Of a stretch of DNA of 64,000 bases, positions 1 through 10,514 are shown piece by piece. The DNA comes from Devosia submarina. GTDB lineage: Bacteria > Pseudomonadota > Alphaproteobacteria > Rhizobiales > Devosiaceae. The stretch spans positions 48,323 through 112,322 of the forward strand of contig NZ_PYWB01000012.1 in NCBI RefSeq assembly GCF_003056345.1, read 5' to 3'. Below the pieces are notes generated by a model, which was not told where the DNA came from, did not search any database, and saw nothing but the letters and a program-made list of their open reading frames with translations. Position numbers and translations under genes: made by a program. Position 1 is the first letter of the stretch. Every line of letters begins with the position of its first letter.

Positions 1-248
1 CGGTGGCCATTGTAGTAGCTGTAGCCTCCACGACGCTCAAAGCCGCGGCGATTGTCGCGGTTACCATCCCAGCGGCGCTCGCGATCCCAACGACGATCCC
101 GGTCGCGATCGCGGCCGCGATCCTGAACAGTGATGAACTGTGCTTCGGAGGTCAGCTGCAGGGGAGCCGCGGCTGCTGGCACAGTGACGGCCCCAAAACT
201 TGTGACGGCCATCATAACGGCGCAGGCGCCGGCCATAATCTTCTTCAT
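1..248 (-). CDS. BA14K-like secreted Arg-rich protein, 3' end cut by window edge
   Basis: Read on the minus strand from ATG at 248, 82 codons are visible before the window edge. The start has a GAGG Shine-Dalgarno 8 bases upstream. The protein begins MKKIMAGACAVMMAVTSF and has a signal peptide ending near an AAAAP stretch. It then turns into an Arg/Asp-rich low-complexity segment (RGRDRDRDRRWDRERRW) followed by GGYSYYNGHR. A YYNG-type tail after basic low-complexity sequence is typical of BA14K/lectin-like small exported proteins of Rhizobiales. The function of that family is poorly known, so only 'secreted, cell-envelope' is inferred. The C-terminus lies outside the window. Confidence 0.7.
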   Translation of the reverse strand, partial: MKKIMAGACAVMMAVTSFGAVTVPAAAAPLQLTSEAQFITVQDRGRDRDRDRRWDRERRWDGNRDNRRGFERRGGYSYYNGH

Positions 249-395
249 GGTTGAATCCTCATGCTGGTTGCCCACGGCAAGTCGGGAGAATGTCGCATCG
301 GGAAGATGGTTCTGGTCTGCGGTGAAAATAACATCACGATGCAGAGAGCATCTGAAACAAAGCTCGGCTGCGAGGAGGAGGCTGATCGCCTGGCT

Positions 396-1100
396 TCAGC
401 GGCCGGGTTCGGTCGAGAACAGGCGGCTGCGCGAGCCGGTGAGGTGGGCGTGCATGAGTTGGCGGGCGCGGGCTGAGTCGCCGTCGCGGATGGCTTCATA
501 GATGGCCGTGTGCTCGACGAAAACGTGGCGGAGGCCGTCCTGCGTGCTTTTGAGGGACAAGCCGTGCAGCCGCATGCCCACGGCGATATGTTCTTCAAGG
601 GCCTGCATGGCGGTTACGAAGTAAGGATTGCCGGCAGCCTGGGCGATGCTGAGGTGGAACATGAAATCGGCGTCGGCGCGGTGGGCCTGGCGATTGGTGG
701 CGTCGCGCAGGAGGGCGAGCTCGCGCTTGATTTTTTGCAGGGCTTCTTCGGAGCGCCGATTGGCGGCCATGGCGGCGGCTTCCGGCTCGATGGTGAGGCG
801 GAAATCGTAGCAATGCTGGAGATCGGAGAGGTTCTCCATCTGCCCAAAGCCGAGTGGTTCGCGGATGCCCTGTTCGCGCACGAAGCTACCGGCGCCGCGA
901 CGGGAATAGATGAAGCCCTGGTCGCGCAGGCGCTGCAGCGCCTCGCGGATAATGGGGCGCGAAACGCCAAACTCGGCGGCAAGGGCGTGCTCGGTCGGCA
1001 GGCGCTCGTCCACGGCATAGGCGCCTGATTTGATGGATCGCTGGATGCGCTCGAAAACCGTATCTGCGAGGCTGCGGCGCCCGACAAGACTATCCGACAT
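396..1100 (-). CDS. GntR-family transcriptional regulator (FadR/FCD subfamily)
   Basis: This 234-residue protein has an N-terminal winged helix-turn-helix (LPTEHALAAEFGVSRPIIREAL, about residues 33-54) and a C-terminal FCD effector domain. The FCD domain keeps metal/ligand-type residues in DADFMFHLS, EHTAIYEA and MHAHL. Such regulators usually repress sugar-acid or carboxylate operons and are released by a pathway intermediate. It is the last gene of a leftward operon with a DUF1537 kinase and an ABC transporter, overlapping the kinase by 11 bases, so it is probably the local regulator. The start at 1100 (MSDSLVGRR) was preferred over an in-frame start at 1169, because the latter would add a tail lying inside the kinase gene. 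Confidence 0.88.
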   Translation of the reverse strand: MSDSLVGRRSLADTVFERIQRSIKSGAYAVDERLPTEHALAAEFGVSRPIIREALQRLRDQGFIYSRRGAGSFVREQGIREPLGFGQMENLSDLQHCYDFRLTIEPEAAAMAANRRSEEALQKIKRELALLRDATNRQAHRADADFMFHLSIAQAAGNPYFVTAMQALEEHIAVGMRLHGLSLKSTQDGLRHVFVEHTAIYEAIRDGDSARARQLMHAHLTGSRSRLFSTEPGR

Positions 1101-2122
1101 GGGTGTGATCTTGGTTTCCGAGGGTTGAATAGGGGGCGAGAAGGCGAAGCAGGGTTTCCGGGTCGCCAAAACCGCCGGATTTTGTGGCCACAGTCAAGCC
1201 ACCTGCTCGGGCAAGAGGCAGCCCCGGCTGGATTTCGCCCAGGAGATCGAGCGTGCTGATGCCCAGATGCTGGAGAATGACCTGCGCCGTGGCGCCACCC
1301 GAGAGCACAAGGAGCGATCCATCGGGCGGCTCCATCTGCACGAGTGATTGGGCGAGGGCCGTGGCGACGGCTTTGCCGTCAGCCGTGGTTGCACCGGGAA
1401 CGGCCTGAAGGACGACCAGGTTTTTATCCAATGGCGCGGCCTTGGCGACACCATTGGGGGCTGGGATGTGGAAGGCCGATGGGTCGGCTGCAAGGAGGCT
1501 CGTGACCTGCCCCGTGGTGATGGGGTCGGTGGAGCCGATGACGCAATAGGCGCGGGTGGGCGGCAGGGTGATGGTGACCTCTGCAGGCGGGGCCATGCGT
1601 TTTGCAAGAGCTTCGGCAAGGCTGCGGGCGCCTATTGGAAGATCGATGTCGGCATTGAGGGCTTGTTCGATATCGGTGTCGGTTTCGACGTCGGGGATCA
1701 TCGCCGTGCCCGCATGGCGCCCGAGACGTTCGGCGATGTCGATGGGTGTTGAAACACCAAAGCCGCCGAGGCACCCGTTGCGCATCCAGCGGCCAAACGG
1801 GGGAATGGCGGGGACGACGAGGCTCCGAGCATGCGGCAGGGCGTCGAGTTCGGCGGCGATATTGCCCTTGAGGCGCGAGTCGACCTTTTTAAAGAGCCTG
1901 ATGCCGGGGGGGAGGGCGGCAAGGGCCTGGCGGACTGCCTCCCTTGCTGCGGCGGGGGAAATCTCACGGCTATCGGTGGAAACGCCGATGACGCGCGCGC
2001 CGCTGGCCAAAGCTTGGTGCAGGCCGGTGGCGCTGAGAGCCACGCATGTGCTGATGCCGCGCATGGCGAAGGGCGCGGCGGCGTCGAGCGCTCCGGTCAA
2101 ATCATCCGCGATGATCGCGAGT

Positions 2123-2130
<8 letters not shown>
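1090..2130 (-). CDS. DUF1537 four-carbon acid sugar kinase family protein
   Basis: This 346-residue protein starts with the family signature LAIIADDLTGALD and carries FKKVDSRLKGNI (about residues 90-101), typical of the N-terminal DUF1537 domain. The C-terminal nucleotide-binding half has LLVLSGGATAQ and KSGGFGDPETL. Characterised members (DtnK, DenK, OtnK, LtnK) phosphorylate threonate, erythronate or related acid sugars at C4. The 4-phosphate is then oxidised by a PdxA2-type enzyme, and such an enzyme is encoded at 8638-9588. ATG at 2130 overlaps the end of the upstream ATPase gene by 8 bases, which indicates translational coupling. The exact substrate cannot be told from sequence. Confidence 0.88.
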
Positions 2131-3728
<1,598 letters not shown>

Positions 3729-3736
<8 letters not shown>

Positions 3737-4655
3737 TTTTGGTCTTTCTTGCTTCAAGGCGCCAGCGCTGGGCTGGATCAAGGGCGACACGCATCCAATT
3801 GGAAAGAAGGTTCAGCGCAAGCGCAGTGATGACGATCATCAGGCCCGGCCAGAACGCCAGCCACCAGGCGGTGTTGAGATAAGGACGGCCCTGGCTAACC
3901 ATCAGGCCCCAGGTGATGTCAGGTGGTTGCACACCGATGCCCAGGAACGACAGGGAGGATTCGGCGAGCATCACAAAGGCAAAGTCCAGGGTTGCGATGG
4001 TGACCAGAGTAGGCGCAACCACCGGCAGGATATGCTTGAGGATGATGCGCCAATGGCCCGCGCCCATGACGATGGCAGCCTGGACGAACATGCGCTCGCG
4101 CACTTCGAGCACTTCGGCGCGGGTGGTACGCAGGTAGATAGGGATGCGGGTGATCGCCAGAACCAGGATCATGTTGGGGATGGAGGGGCCGAGTACGTAA
4201 AGGACGACCACGGCCAGAAGGAGCGAGGGGAAGGACATGATGACGTCGGCCAGGCGCATGATGGCCTGCGAAATGTTCTTGCCCATGTAGCCGGCAACAA
4301 GGCCCAGCCCGGCCCCGACAATCATTGCCGAAAGCACGGTGCCGGCAGCAATCAGGATGGTGCTGTTGGCGGCAACGATCAGGCGCGCCAGCATGGGGCG
4401 GCCCAGCGAGTCACCGCCCAGAATAAACGCCCAGCCACGATCAAGGCTGAAGGGCGGGAAGTTGCGGCCGCGCAGATTTTGCCGCGTTGCAAGATCATCG
4501 AGCAGGGTTGGACCCAGCAGCGCACAAAGGATGATGAGCAACAAGACAAGGGCAGAGACGAAGGCAAGCTTGTCGCGCCAGAGCATGGAAAGAAGGGACG
4601 AGCCGCGACTGGCGGCGCTGGTCTGGGCAGGCTTGGCGAGCGAGAGGTCGGCCAT
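3729..4655 (-). CDS. ABC transporter permease, DppC type
   Basis: This 308-residue inner-membrane permease has about six hydrophobic segments. It carries the EAA-loop sequence characteristic of peptide-type BPD permeases (EVRERMFVQAAIVMGAGHWRIIL) and the C-terminal SFLGIGVQPPDITWG motif of DppC/OppC proteins. A hydrophilic N-terminus of about 30 residues precedes the first helix, as usual for this subunit. It lies 9 bases downstream of the DppB-like gene and overlaps the ATPase gene, so the three form one transcription unit. Confidence 0.92.
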
Positions 4656-4664
4656 GGGCGGCTC

Positions 4665-5579
4665 CTAGTGCCGGATCCGCGGATCGAGCAGGCCGTAGGC
4701 CAGGTCGATCAGGATGTTCATGATAAAGATAGCAATGGCCGTGACCATGATGGCGGCGAGCACCACGTTGAAGTCGCGCTGCAAGATGGAGTCGATCATC
4801 AGCTTGCCAATGCCGGGAAAGCCAAAAATCGTCTCGACGATCACCGCGCCATTGAGCATGGCGGCGGCCTGGTCGCCAATCACGGTGATGACGGGCAGCA
4901 TGCCATTGCGCAGTGTGTGGACGAAGATCAGCGGCAGGTTCTTGACGCCCTTGGCGCGGGCGGTTTTGACATAGGGGGCCGAAAGCGCCGACAGCATGGA
5001 GCCGCGTACAATTTGCACCACAAGGCCGAAGGGGCGGATGAAGAGGACGGCGACGGGCAAGACCCAGTGGAGCGGCGTGCCAACGCCGGAGGTCGGGACC
5101 CAGCCCAGGCCAATGGCAAAGACCACGATGGCGACAATGGCGATCCAGAAATCGGGGGCGGAAGCGCCGACCAGGGAAACAACCGAAATCAGGCGATCAA
5201 AGAAGCCGCCGACATTGAAGGCAGCTAGCGAGCCCAGGATGATGGCAAAGACCACTACAAGGCTCATGGTGATCAGCGCGAGCGGCAGGGTCCAGGCATA
5301 GGCTTCAAGCACCACGTCGATGGCGGGGCGAGCCTTGCGCAACGATTCACCGAAATCGAGCTGCAAAAGATCAAGGAGATAGCGGCCGAACTGCTCGATC
5401 AGGGGCAGGTCAAGGCCGTGCAGGGCACGGAATTCCTGCTTCATCTGCTCGGTGGCGTCGATCGGCAGGAATAACACCGCAGGGTCGCCGGTGAGGCGGG
5501 ACAGGAAGAACACCAGGACCATGAGCCCCAGGAGGGACAAAAGGCTCGCTATTGCGCGTTGTCCGATCATTTTGGTCAT
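4665..5579 (-). CDS. ABC transporter permease, DppB type
   Basis: This 304-residue inner-membrane permease begins MTKMIGQRAIASLLSLLG. It shows the N-terminal first helix followed by FLSRLTGDPAVLFLP, typical of DppB/OppB. The conserved EAA loop includes VKTARAKGVKNLPLIFVHTLRNGMLP, and the tail DLAYGLLDPRIRH is diagnostic of the family. The start at 5579 was chosen because the sequence upstream (to 5633) is Pro-rich and unlike the family. The gene sits between the solute-binding protein gene and the DppC gene. Confidence 0.92.
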   Translation of the reverse strand: MTKMIGQRAIASLLSLLGLMVLVFFLSRLTGDPAVLFLPIDATEQMKQEFRALHGLDLPLIEQFGRYLLDLLQLDFGESLRKARPAIDVVLEAYAWTLPLALITMSLVVVFAIILGSLAAFNVGGFFDRLISVVSLVGASAPDFWIAIVAIVVFAIGLGWVPTSGVGTPLHWVLPVAVLFIRPFGLVVQIVRGSMLSALSAPYVKTARAKGVKNLPLIFVHTLRNGMLPVITVIGDQAAAMLNGAVIVETIFGFPGIGKLMIDSILQRDFNVVLAAIMVTAIAIFIMNILIDLAYGLLDPRIRH

Positions 5580-5658
5580 GGATTCACTCGGGTCCGGTGG
5601 GAAGTGCGGAAGGTGCCGGGGTGGTCCCGGCACCTTCTGTTTTGCTTGAGTTAGCGGC

Positions 5659-7164
5659 TTATTTGAAGCTGATTTCGCTCAGCTGAAGCTGCTGGTTGGT
5701 GGCAATGGTGGGCGTGAAGTCGAGGCGTTCGCTGACGCGGCTGAGGCCAACCATGTGGAACAGCAGAACGTCGGCGACAATCTCGTCGTGAACGTAGGCG
5801 AACACTTCCGACCAGAGGGCCGCACGTTCGTCACCAGTGGCAGCAGAGGCGCGGGCGATCAGATCGTCAACCTTTGGGTCGTTGACGCCGGACTGGGTGC
5901 CTTCGCTGGCATATTTGAAGAACATGGAGAAGGCCGGGTCGCCGCGGGAATTGTCGTGCTGGGCCAGGACGAGGCGGGTGCCTTCGCTTTCCGGATAAGG
6001 CTTGGAATAGTACTGCTCGTGCTCGGCCACTTCCACCATGCGCAGGGTGGCATTGAAGCCCACATCGGTCAGCATCTGCGTGATCGCTTCGGCCACTTCC
6101 GTCACATTGGGGAAGTTTTCGGTGCGGGCAATGATCTCGATCGGCAGGCTCGTGTCGACGCCATCAGCCTGGGCTTCGGCAAGGAGTTCACGAGCACGGT
6201 CGGGATCATAGGCGTGCGGGGTGAGGTCGGCGTTCCAGCCCAGCGTCGTCGGCGGGACCATGGCGACCGCCAGTTCGGTTCCTTCGGGCAGAACGGTGCC
6301 GATAAAGGCTTCGCGCTCGATGGCGGCATTCAGCGCCTGGCGAACGCGGATGTCGTCGGTCGGTGCGTCCTGGCTGTCGATCCGCAGATAAACCGTTTCC
6401 GAATTGAGATAGGAGAAATCGGTCGCCTTGTTGTCTGCAACTTCCTGGGTGATCTGCGGGGCAATGTCGGCTTCGCCTGCAGCAACCATGCCGGCGCGAA
6501 CGGCGGGCTCGGAGCGGAACAAATAGGTGGCCTTGCTCACCTCGGGCTGCTCGCCCCAGTAATCATCGCGGCGGGTCAGGACGATCTGCTGGCCGGCGGT
6601 CCATTCGGTCATGGAATAGGGCCCTGTGCCGATCGGGTCACGCACAAATTCCATCGGTGTTTCGGATGGCACGATGGTGACGAGGCTCATCAGGAGCGGC
6701 AGGATGGGCTGGGCCGGCTCGGCCTTGACGTCGATGGTGAAGCCATCGACCACGTTGATGGTCAGCGCGGTGTCGGCGAAGTAGCGCTTGCTTTCGCAGG
6801 TGATCTGATCGGAGAAGACGCGGTCAAACGAGTGCTTGACGTCGTTGGCGTCGAAATCGCTGCCATCGGAGAACTTGACGCCCTCGCGCAGCTTGAACTG
6901 CCAGGTGCCGTCGCCCTTGTCTTCCCAGCTGGTGGCCAGGCGTGGCTTGAGGCCTTCATCGCCGCGTACATCAAGCTCGGTCAGCGTTTCGCTGATGTTC
7001 TGCAAAACCACGCGGCCAATATTGGAGCGGGTGGCCATGCAGGGGTCGACCAGGTCGAGCTCTTCGCTCAACACCACGGTGATGTCAGTGTTTTCCTGCG
7101 CCAAGGCAGGGGCAATTGTTGTGGACGCCAACAAGGCGCCGACCAGAATCGGCTTTAGGATCAA
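5659..7164 (-). CDS. ABC transporter solute-binding protein, SBP_bac_5 (peptide/oligosaccharide type)
   Basis: This 501-residue periplasmic binding protein has a signal peptide (ILKPILVGALLASTTIAPALA, cleavage before QEN). It has the SBP_bac_5 hallmarks: GLKPRLATSWEDKGDGTWQFKLREGVKFSDGSDF near residue 75 and IGTGPYSMTEW in the middle. The reading frame is open upstream to 7323, but the best start is TTG at 7164. It is preceded by GGGAGG seven bases away and begins exactly at the signal peptide, whereas no signal peptide fits the longer form. It is the first gene of the leftward operon and faces the sialidase-like gene across a 304-base regulatory region. Confidence 0.9.
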   Translation of the reverse strand: MILKPILVGALLASTTIAPALAQENTDITVVLSEELDLVDPCMATRSNIGRVVLQNISETLTELDVRGDEGLKPRLATSWEDKGDGTWQFKLREGVKFSDGSDFDANDVKHSFDRVFSDQITCESKRYFADTALTINVVDGFTIDVKAEPAQPILPLLMSLVTIVPSETPMEFVRDPIGTGPYSMTEWTAGQQIVLTRRDDYWGEQPEVSKATYLFRSEPAVRAGMVAAGEADIAPQITQEVADNKATDFSYLNSETVYLRIDSQDAPTDDIRVRQALNAAIEREAFIGTVLPEGTELAVAMVPPTTLGWNADLTPHAYDPDRARELLAEAQADGVDTSLPIEIIARTENFPNVTEVAEAITQMLTDVGFNATLRMVEVAEHEQYYSKPYPESEGTRLVLAQHDNSRGDPAFSMFFKYASEGTQSGVNDPKVDDLIARASAATGDERAALWSEVFAYVHDEIVADVLLFHMVGLSRVSERLDFTPTIATNQQLQLSEISFK

Positions 7165-7292
7165 GGGTAACCTCCCATTGCAGCTGTGCGGCGGCAGGAG
7201 CGGCGCTGCGTTGCGCTCATGCAATTCTCCTCCGGGAGCGCGCGCCGAGGCGGCTTTCCCGTGCCAAGGCACTATTCTTAAACGGCAGATTG

Positions 7293-7303
7293 TTGTCAAA
7301 CAA
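7293..7303. promoter_or_regulatory. candidate GntR/FCD operator TTGTCAAACAA
   Basis: This is an 11-base inverted repeat, TTGT-caa-ACAA. It fits the TNGTnnnACNA type recognised by several FadR/FCD-class GntR regulators. It lies between the divergent operons about 130 bases upstream of the solute-binding protein start. The same TTGTnnnACAA core recurs at 12477-12487, before tctC. The linked GntR gene (396-1100) is the natural candidate for binding. The assignment is inference. Confidence 0.5.
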
Positions 7304-7319
7304 AAAAGCGGATAACCGG

Positions 7320-7335
7320 ACAACTTGAAAGTTGT
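7320..7335. promoter_or_regulatory. inverted repeat in the divergent promoter region
   Basis: The arms ACAACTT and AAGTTGT are perfect 7-base complements separated by GA. The element sits 17 bases from TTGTCAAACAA in the same intergenic region. It could be a second binding site for the GntR regulator or for another regulator. No function can be shown from sequence. Confidence 0.4.
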
Positions 7336-7468
7336 ATCCTGCTAACTAACTGCTACTTTTGTGTTTTCAGTGGTTTATTGCGATTGTAAGTTGGCAAAAA
7401 TCGAATTCACTAGCTTGACAACAGCCGGTTCGATGTAAAGTTTGCAGCAGCGAATTGGAGGGTTGGGC

Positions 7469-8641
7469 ATGTCGCCAGATGAAATCGCAGCTCGGATGAA
7501 CGGTGTTCTTGCCGATGTGCAGGACGGGTGCCTGGAGGCTTTCCTGCCCTCTCCGATGGTGCAGAACCACGCCGCCTTTATCGAGCGGCTCGATGATGGC
7601 ACGCTCGCATGCCTCTGGTTTGGCGGCACGCTTGAGGGCAAGTCCGATATCTCGATCTATGGCTCGACCCTTGCTCCCGGCGCGGAGCATTGGAGCGACG
7701 CCATCCAGCTCAGCAACGACCAGGATCGGTCCGAGCAGAACCCCGTGCTGTGGCGCAATGGGCAAGGGCAGTGGCAGCTGTTTCATACCGCGCAGCCGGC
7801 GGGCAATCAGGACGAGTGCCTGCTGCGCGCGCGGCCGGTGGAAATTGCCGGCGCCAAGCTTTTAGGCGGCGCACCGCGCGTCCTTGACCTGCCGCTTGGC
7901 AGCTTTATCCGCGGGCGCTTTGTGCGGCGCAAGGATGGCGCGTGGATGATGCCGGTGTTCCGCTGCATTTCACGCCCGGGCCAGCGCTGGAACGGCAGCC
8001 ATGATACGGCCGCCGTGGCCATCAGCCACGACGAAGGGCAAAGCTGGTCCATGAACGAAGTGCCCGGCTCGATCGGGTCGGTGCACATGACCATTGTGCC
8101 GCTTGATGGCGAGCACATGGTGGCCTTTTACCGGCGGCGCCAGTCCGATTTCGTCCATCGCTCGGAAAGCCTTGACGGTGGCCTGACTTGGTCCGCGCCT
8201 GCGCCGACCGATGTGCCCAACAATAATTCGTCCATCAACGTTGTCCGGCTGCGTGACGGGCGCCTGGCCATGCTGTGCAATCCGGTTTCGGCTGCACTTT
8301 CGGCCGATCGCCGCGCATCGCTTTATGACGAGATCGAAGCGGGCGATGATCGTCCTGATGCGACCGGTGGATGCTCGCCCATCTGGGGCGTGCCGCGTGC
8401 GCCGCTGACGCTTTGCGTTTCGGAAGATGGCGGCAAGACCTGGCCATTGCGCCGCATTGTCGAGGAGAGCCCCGGAACGTGCCTCTCGAACAACTCGGTG
8501 GACGGGCGTAACAAGGAGCTGTCCTACCCCTACCTGCTGGAAGGGGACGCGGGCGAGCTGCACCTTGCCTACACCTTCTATCGGCGCGCCATCAAATATG
8601 TCCGTCTCCCCGCGGGATGGATCGACGGAGAACATGCGTGA
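7469..8641 (+). CDS. BNR/Asp-box sialidase-like family protein
   Basis: This 390-residue protein lacks a signal peptide and is predicted to be cytoplasmic. It contains three Asp-box motifs of the BNR beta-propeller type: [16 protein letters not shown] and SEDGGKTW. It ends with [29 protein letters not shown], the C-terminal signature of the large BNR_2 sialidase-like family. Members are often annotated as exo-alpha-sialidase, but few are tested and some relatives act on plant or bacterial uronate/rhamnose glycans. ATG at 7469 has GGAGG eight bases upstream. It overlaps pdxA2 (GTGA), so intracellular release of an acid sugar for the downstream enzymes is a reasonable inference. True neuraminidase activity is not supported. 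Confidence 0.8.
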   Translation: MSPDEIAARMNGVLADVQDGCLEAFLPSPMVQNHAAFIERLDDGTLACLWFGGTLEGKSDISIYGSTLAPGAEHWSDAIQLSNDQDRSEQNPVLWRNGQGQWQLFHTAQPAGNQDECLLRARPVEIAGAKLLGGAPRVLDLPLGSFIRGRFVRRKDGAWMMPVFRCISRPGQRWNGSHDTAAVAISHDEGQSWSMNEVPGSIGSVHMTIVPLDGEHMVAFYRRRQSDFVHRSESLDGGLTWSAPAPTDVPNNNSSINVVRLRDGRLAMLCNPVSAALSADRRASLYDEIEAGDDRPDATGGCSPIWGVPRAPLTLCVSEDGGKTWPLRRIVEESPGTCLSNNSVDGRNKELSYPYLLEGDAGELHLAYTFYRRAIKYVRLPAGWIDGEHA

Positions 8642-9588
8642 GCGACATCATCGGAATAACCATGGGCGACCCGGCTGGCGTCGGCCCCGAGATCGCGGTC
8701 AAGGCCCTGGCGGAAATGGGGGCGGACGAGCGTGCCCGCACCCGCATCTATGGCAATCGCGAAACGCTGGAAAAAGCGCGTGAGGCGGTTGGCGCCACAC
8801 TTGAGCTAGATGGCCTTGTGGTCGACCTCCATATTGAAGGGGGGCCGCTGCCCTGGGGCAGGCTTGATCCGCGTGGTGGCGATGCGGCTTTCCGCTTTAT
8901 CGAGAAGGCTGTGCGAGACGCCGAGGCGGGACAGATCGGTTGCATTGTGACCGCGCCGATCAACAAGGAAGCACTCAACCTTGCGGGGCACCATTATGAT
9001 GGGCACACCGGGATGCTGGCCCATCTGACGGGGCAGAAATCGGCGTTCATGCTGCTTGGGTCCGAGCGGCTCAAGGTGATCCATGTGTCGACCCATGTTT
9101 CGCTCAAGACAGCGATCGATCGCGCAACGCCCGAGCGCATCCTTGCCACTATTCGCGCCGGGAACGAGCACCTCAAGCGCATCGGCTATGACAAGCCGCG
9201 CATTGCTGTTGCGGGCATCAATCCCCATTGCGGGGAAAGCGGGCTTTTTGGCAGCGAGGACGACGAGCAGGTCGTGCCGGCCGTCGCCATGGCTAAGGCG
9301 GAAGGAATCGACGTGGTCGGGCCCATCTCGGCCGACACGGTTTATCACCGCGCTTATACCGGGGCTTTTGACCTGGTGGTCGCGCAATACCACGACCAGG
9401 GACATATCCCGATCAAGCTCGTTGCCTTTGACACCGCCGTCAACGTTTCGCTGGGGCTGCCCATCGACCGCACCTCGGTGGATCATGGCACCGCATTCGA
9501 CATTGCCGGCACTGGCAAGGCCAACCACGTCAACATGAAGTCCGCGATCGCCTATGCGCGCCGGCTCGTTTCGGGGAAGAAGTCATGA
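8638..9588 (+). CDS. pdxA2: PdxA2-type 4-phosphate dehydrogenase (4-hydroxythreonine-4-phosphate dehydrogenase family)
   Basis: This 316-residue protein starts at GTG 8638, which overlaps the stop of the sialidase-like gene. It has PdxA family motifs: [13 protein letters not shown] at the N-terminus, the metal-ligand region [25 protein letters not shown], and [13 protein letters not shown] with conserved His residues. Housekeeping PdxA makes vitamin B6. Co-occurrence with a DUF1537 kinase in the same island instead indicates the catabolic PdxA2 role, oxidising and decarboxylating a C4 acid-sugar 4-phosphate to dihydroxyacetone phosphate. It overlaps the next gene by four bases (ATGA). Confidence 0.87.
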   Translation: MSDIIGITMGDPAGVGPEIAVKALAEMGADERARTRIYGNRETLEKAREAVGATLELDGLVVDLHIEGGPLPWGRLDPRGGDAAFRFIEKAVRDAEAGQIGCIVTAPINKEALNLAGHHYDGHTGMLAHLTGQKSAFMLLGSERLKVIHVSTHVSLKTAIDRATPERILATIRAGNEHLKRIGYDKPRIAVAGINPHCGESGLFGSEDDEQVVPAVAMAKAEGIDVVGPISADTVYHRAYTGAFDLVVAQYHDQGHIPIKLVAFDTAVNVSLGLPIDRTSVDHGTAFDIAGTGKANHVNMKSAIAYARRLVSGKKS

Positions 9589-10514
9589 ATCCTGCAACTC
9601 AGCTCCCCATCCATGGTGTGTTCTGCGCCTCCGCGACACCCGTGACGGAAAATGGTGCGCCAGATCACGCCGCCTTTGCCACCCATTGCAAGGCGTTGAT
9701 CGAAGAGGGCTGCGACGGTGTTGCCCTGCTGGGCACAACAGGCGAGGCCAATTCGTTCAGCCTCGGGCAGCGCCAGGAGTTGCTCGAGTCCGTGATCGCG
9801 GCAGGCCTTGATCCGAAGCGCCTCCTGCCCGGCACGTCGCAGACCAATGTGCAAGACAGCGTTACCCTGGTGAAGCATGCCGTCCAAGCCGGTGTAAAAG
9901 CCTGCGTGGTGTTGCCGCCGTTCTACTACAAGGGCGTGAGCGACAAGGGGCTGTTCCGCTTTTATGCCGAACTCATCGAGGGTGTCGGCAGCAATGATCT
10001 GCGCATCATTCTCTACCATATCCCACCCATTGCCCAGATCGGGATCTCGATCGAACTGACGGCGCGGCTGCGCGAGGCGTTTCCGGGGGTGATCGTTGGG
10101 GTGAAGGATAGCTCGGGCAAGCTCGAGAGCATGCAGGCTTATGCCCAGGCGTTCGAGAATTTCTCGGTGCTCGCCGGTGCCGATCCACTCATGTTGCCCC
10201 TGCTGCGTTCGGGCGGTGCGGGCTGCATTACCTCGAGTTCGAATTTGATCGGCCAGCATTTGCGCGTCGTGTTCGACAATTGGTTTGATCCCGCACAAAG
10301 CGAAAAGGTCGAAGCCGCCCAGGAGCGGGTCAATGCCTGGCGTGACCTCTCCAATGCCTATGTGCAGCTGCCGACCGTCAAGGCCATGCTGGCGCGGCGC
10401 CGCAATCATGCCGGATGGACGCGCGTGCGTCCGCCGCTGGTGGAACTCAATGCCGACGAGATCGCCACGGTCTGGGGCAAGATGGAAGCGCTGGAGGCCG
10501 CGGAGAATGCCTGA
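9585..10514 (+). CDS. DHDPS/N-acetylneuraminate lyase family class I aldolase
   Basis: This 309-residue protein is a (beta/alpha)8 Schiff-base aldolase. It has the GTTGE loop ([11 protein letters not shown], about residues 48-58), the tyrosine in IILYHIPP and the Schiff-base lysine in GVKDSSG (Lys174). These residues are shared by dihydrodipicolinate synthase, N-acetylneuraminate lyase and 2-keto-3-deoxy sugar-acid aldolases. Position between PdxA2 and an alcohol dehydrogenase in a catabolic operon argues for cleavage of a 2-keto-3-deoxy acid rather than lysine biosynthesis. It overlaps both neighbours, giving tight coupling. The substrate is unknown. Confidence 0.85.
   Translation: MNPATQLPIHGVFCASATPVTENGAPDHAAFATHCKALIEEGCDGVALLGTTGEANSFSLGQRQELLESVIAAGLDPKRLLPGTSQTNVQDSVTLVKHAVQAGVKACVVLPPFYYKGVSDKGLFRFYAELIEGVGSNDLRIILYHIPPIAQIGISIELTARLREAFPGVIVGVKDSSGKLESMQAYAQAFENFSVLAGADPLMLPLLRSGGAGCITSSSNLIGQHLRVVFDNWFDPAQSEKVEAAQERVNAWRDLSNAYVQLPTVKAMLARRRNHAGWTRVRPPLVELNADEIATVWGKMEALEAAENA

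Larger units (their letters stand above)
7165..7468. other. divergent regulatory region between the two halves of the catabolic island
   Basis: This gene-free stretch of 304 bases separates the leftward ABC transporter operon from the rightward sialidase-like operon. It is clearly more AT-rich than its surroundings in 7270-7440. It contains TTGTCAAACAA (7293-7303), a second inverted repeat at 7320-7335, and a TTGACA hexamer at 7415-7420 that could be the -35 box of the rightward promoter. No -10 box with ideal spacing is seen. No open reading frame with a convincing ribosome-binding site was found here. Confidence 0.6.

Noticed and set aside
7469..8641. A true sialic-acid pathway (sialidase plus N-acetylneuraminate lyase).
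   Set aside because: No ManNAc kinase, epimerase or GlcNAc-6-P deacetylase genes are present, the sialidase-like protein has no signal peptide, and the DUF1537/PdxA2 pair points to acid sugars.
9585..10514. Housekeeping dihydrodipicolinate synthase (dapA).
   Set aside because: The catalytic residues are common to the whole aldolase family, and its tight coupling to pdxA2 and an alcohol dehydrogenase in a catabolic operon argues against lysine biosynthesis.
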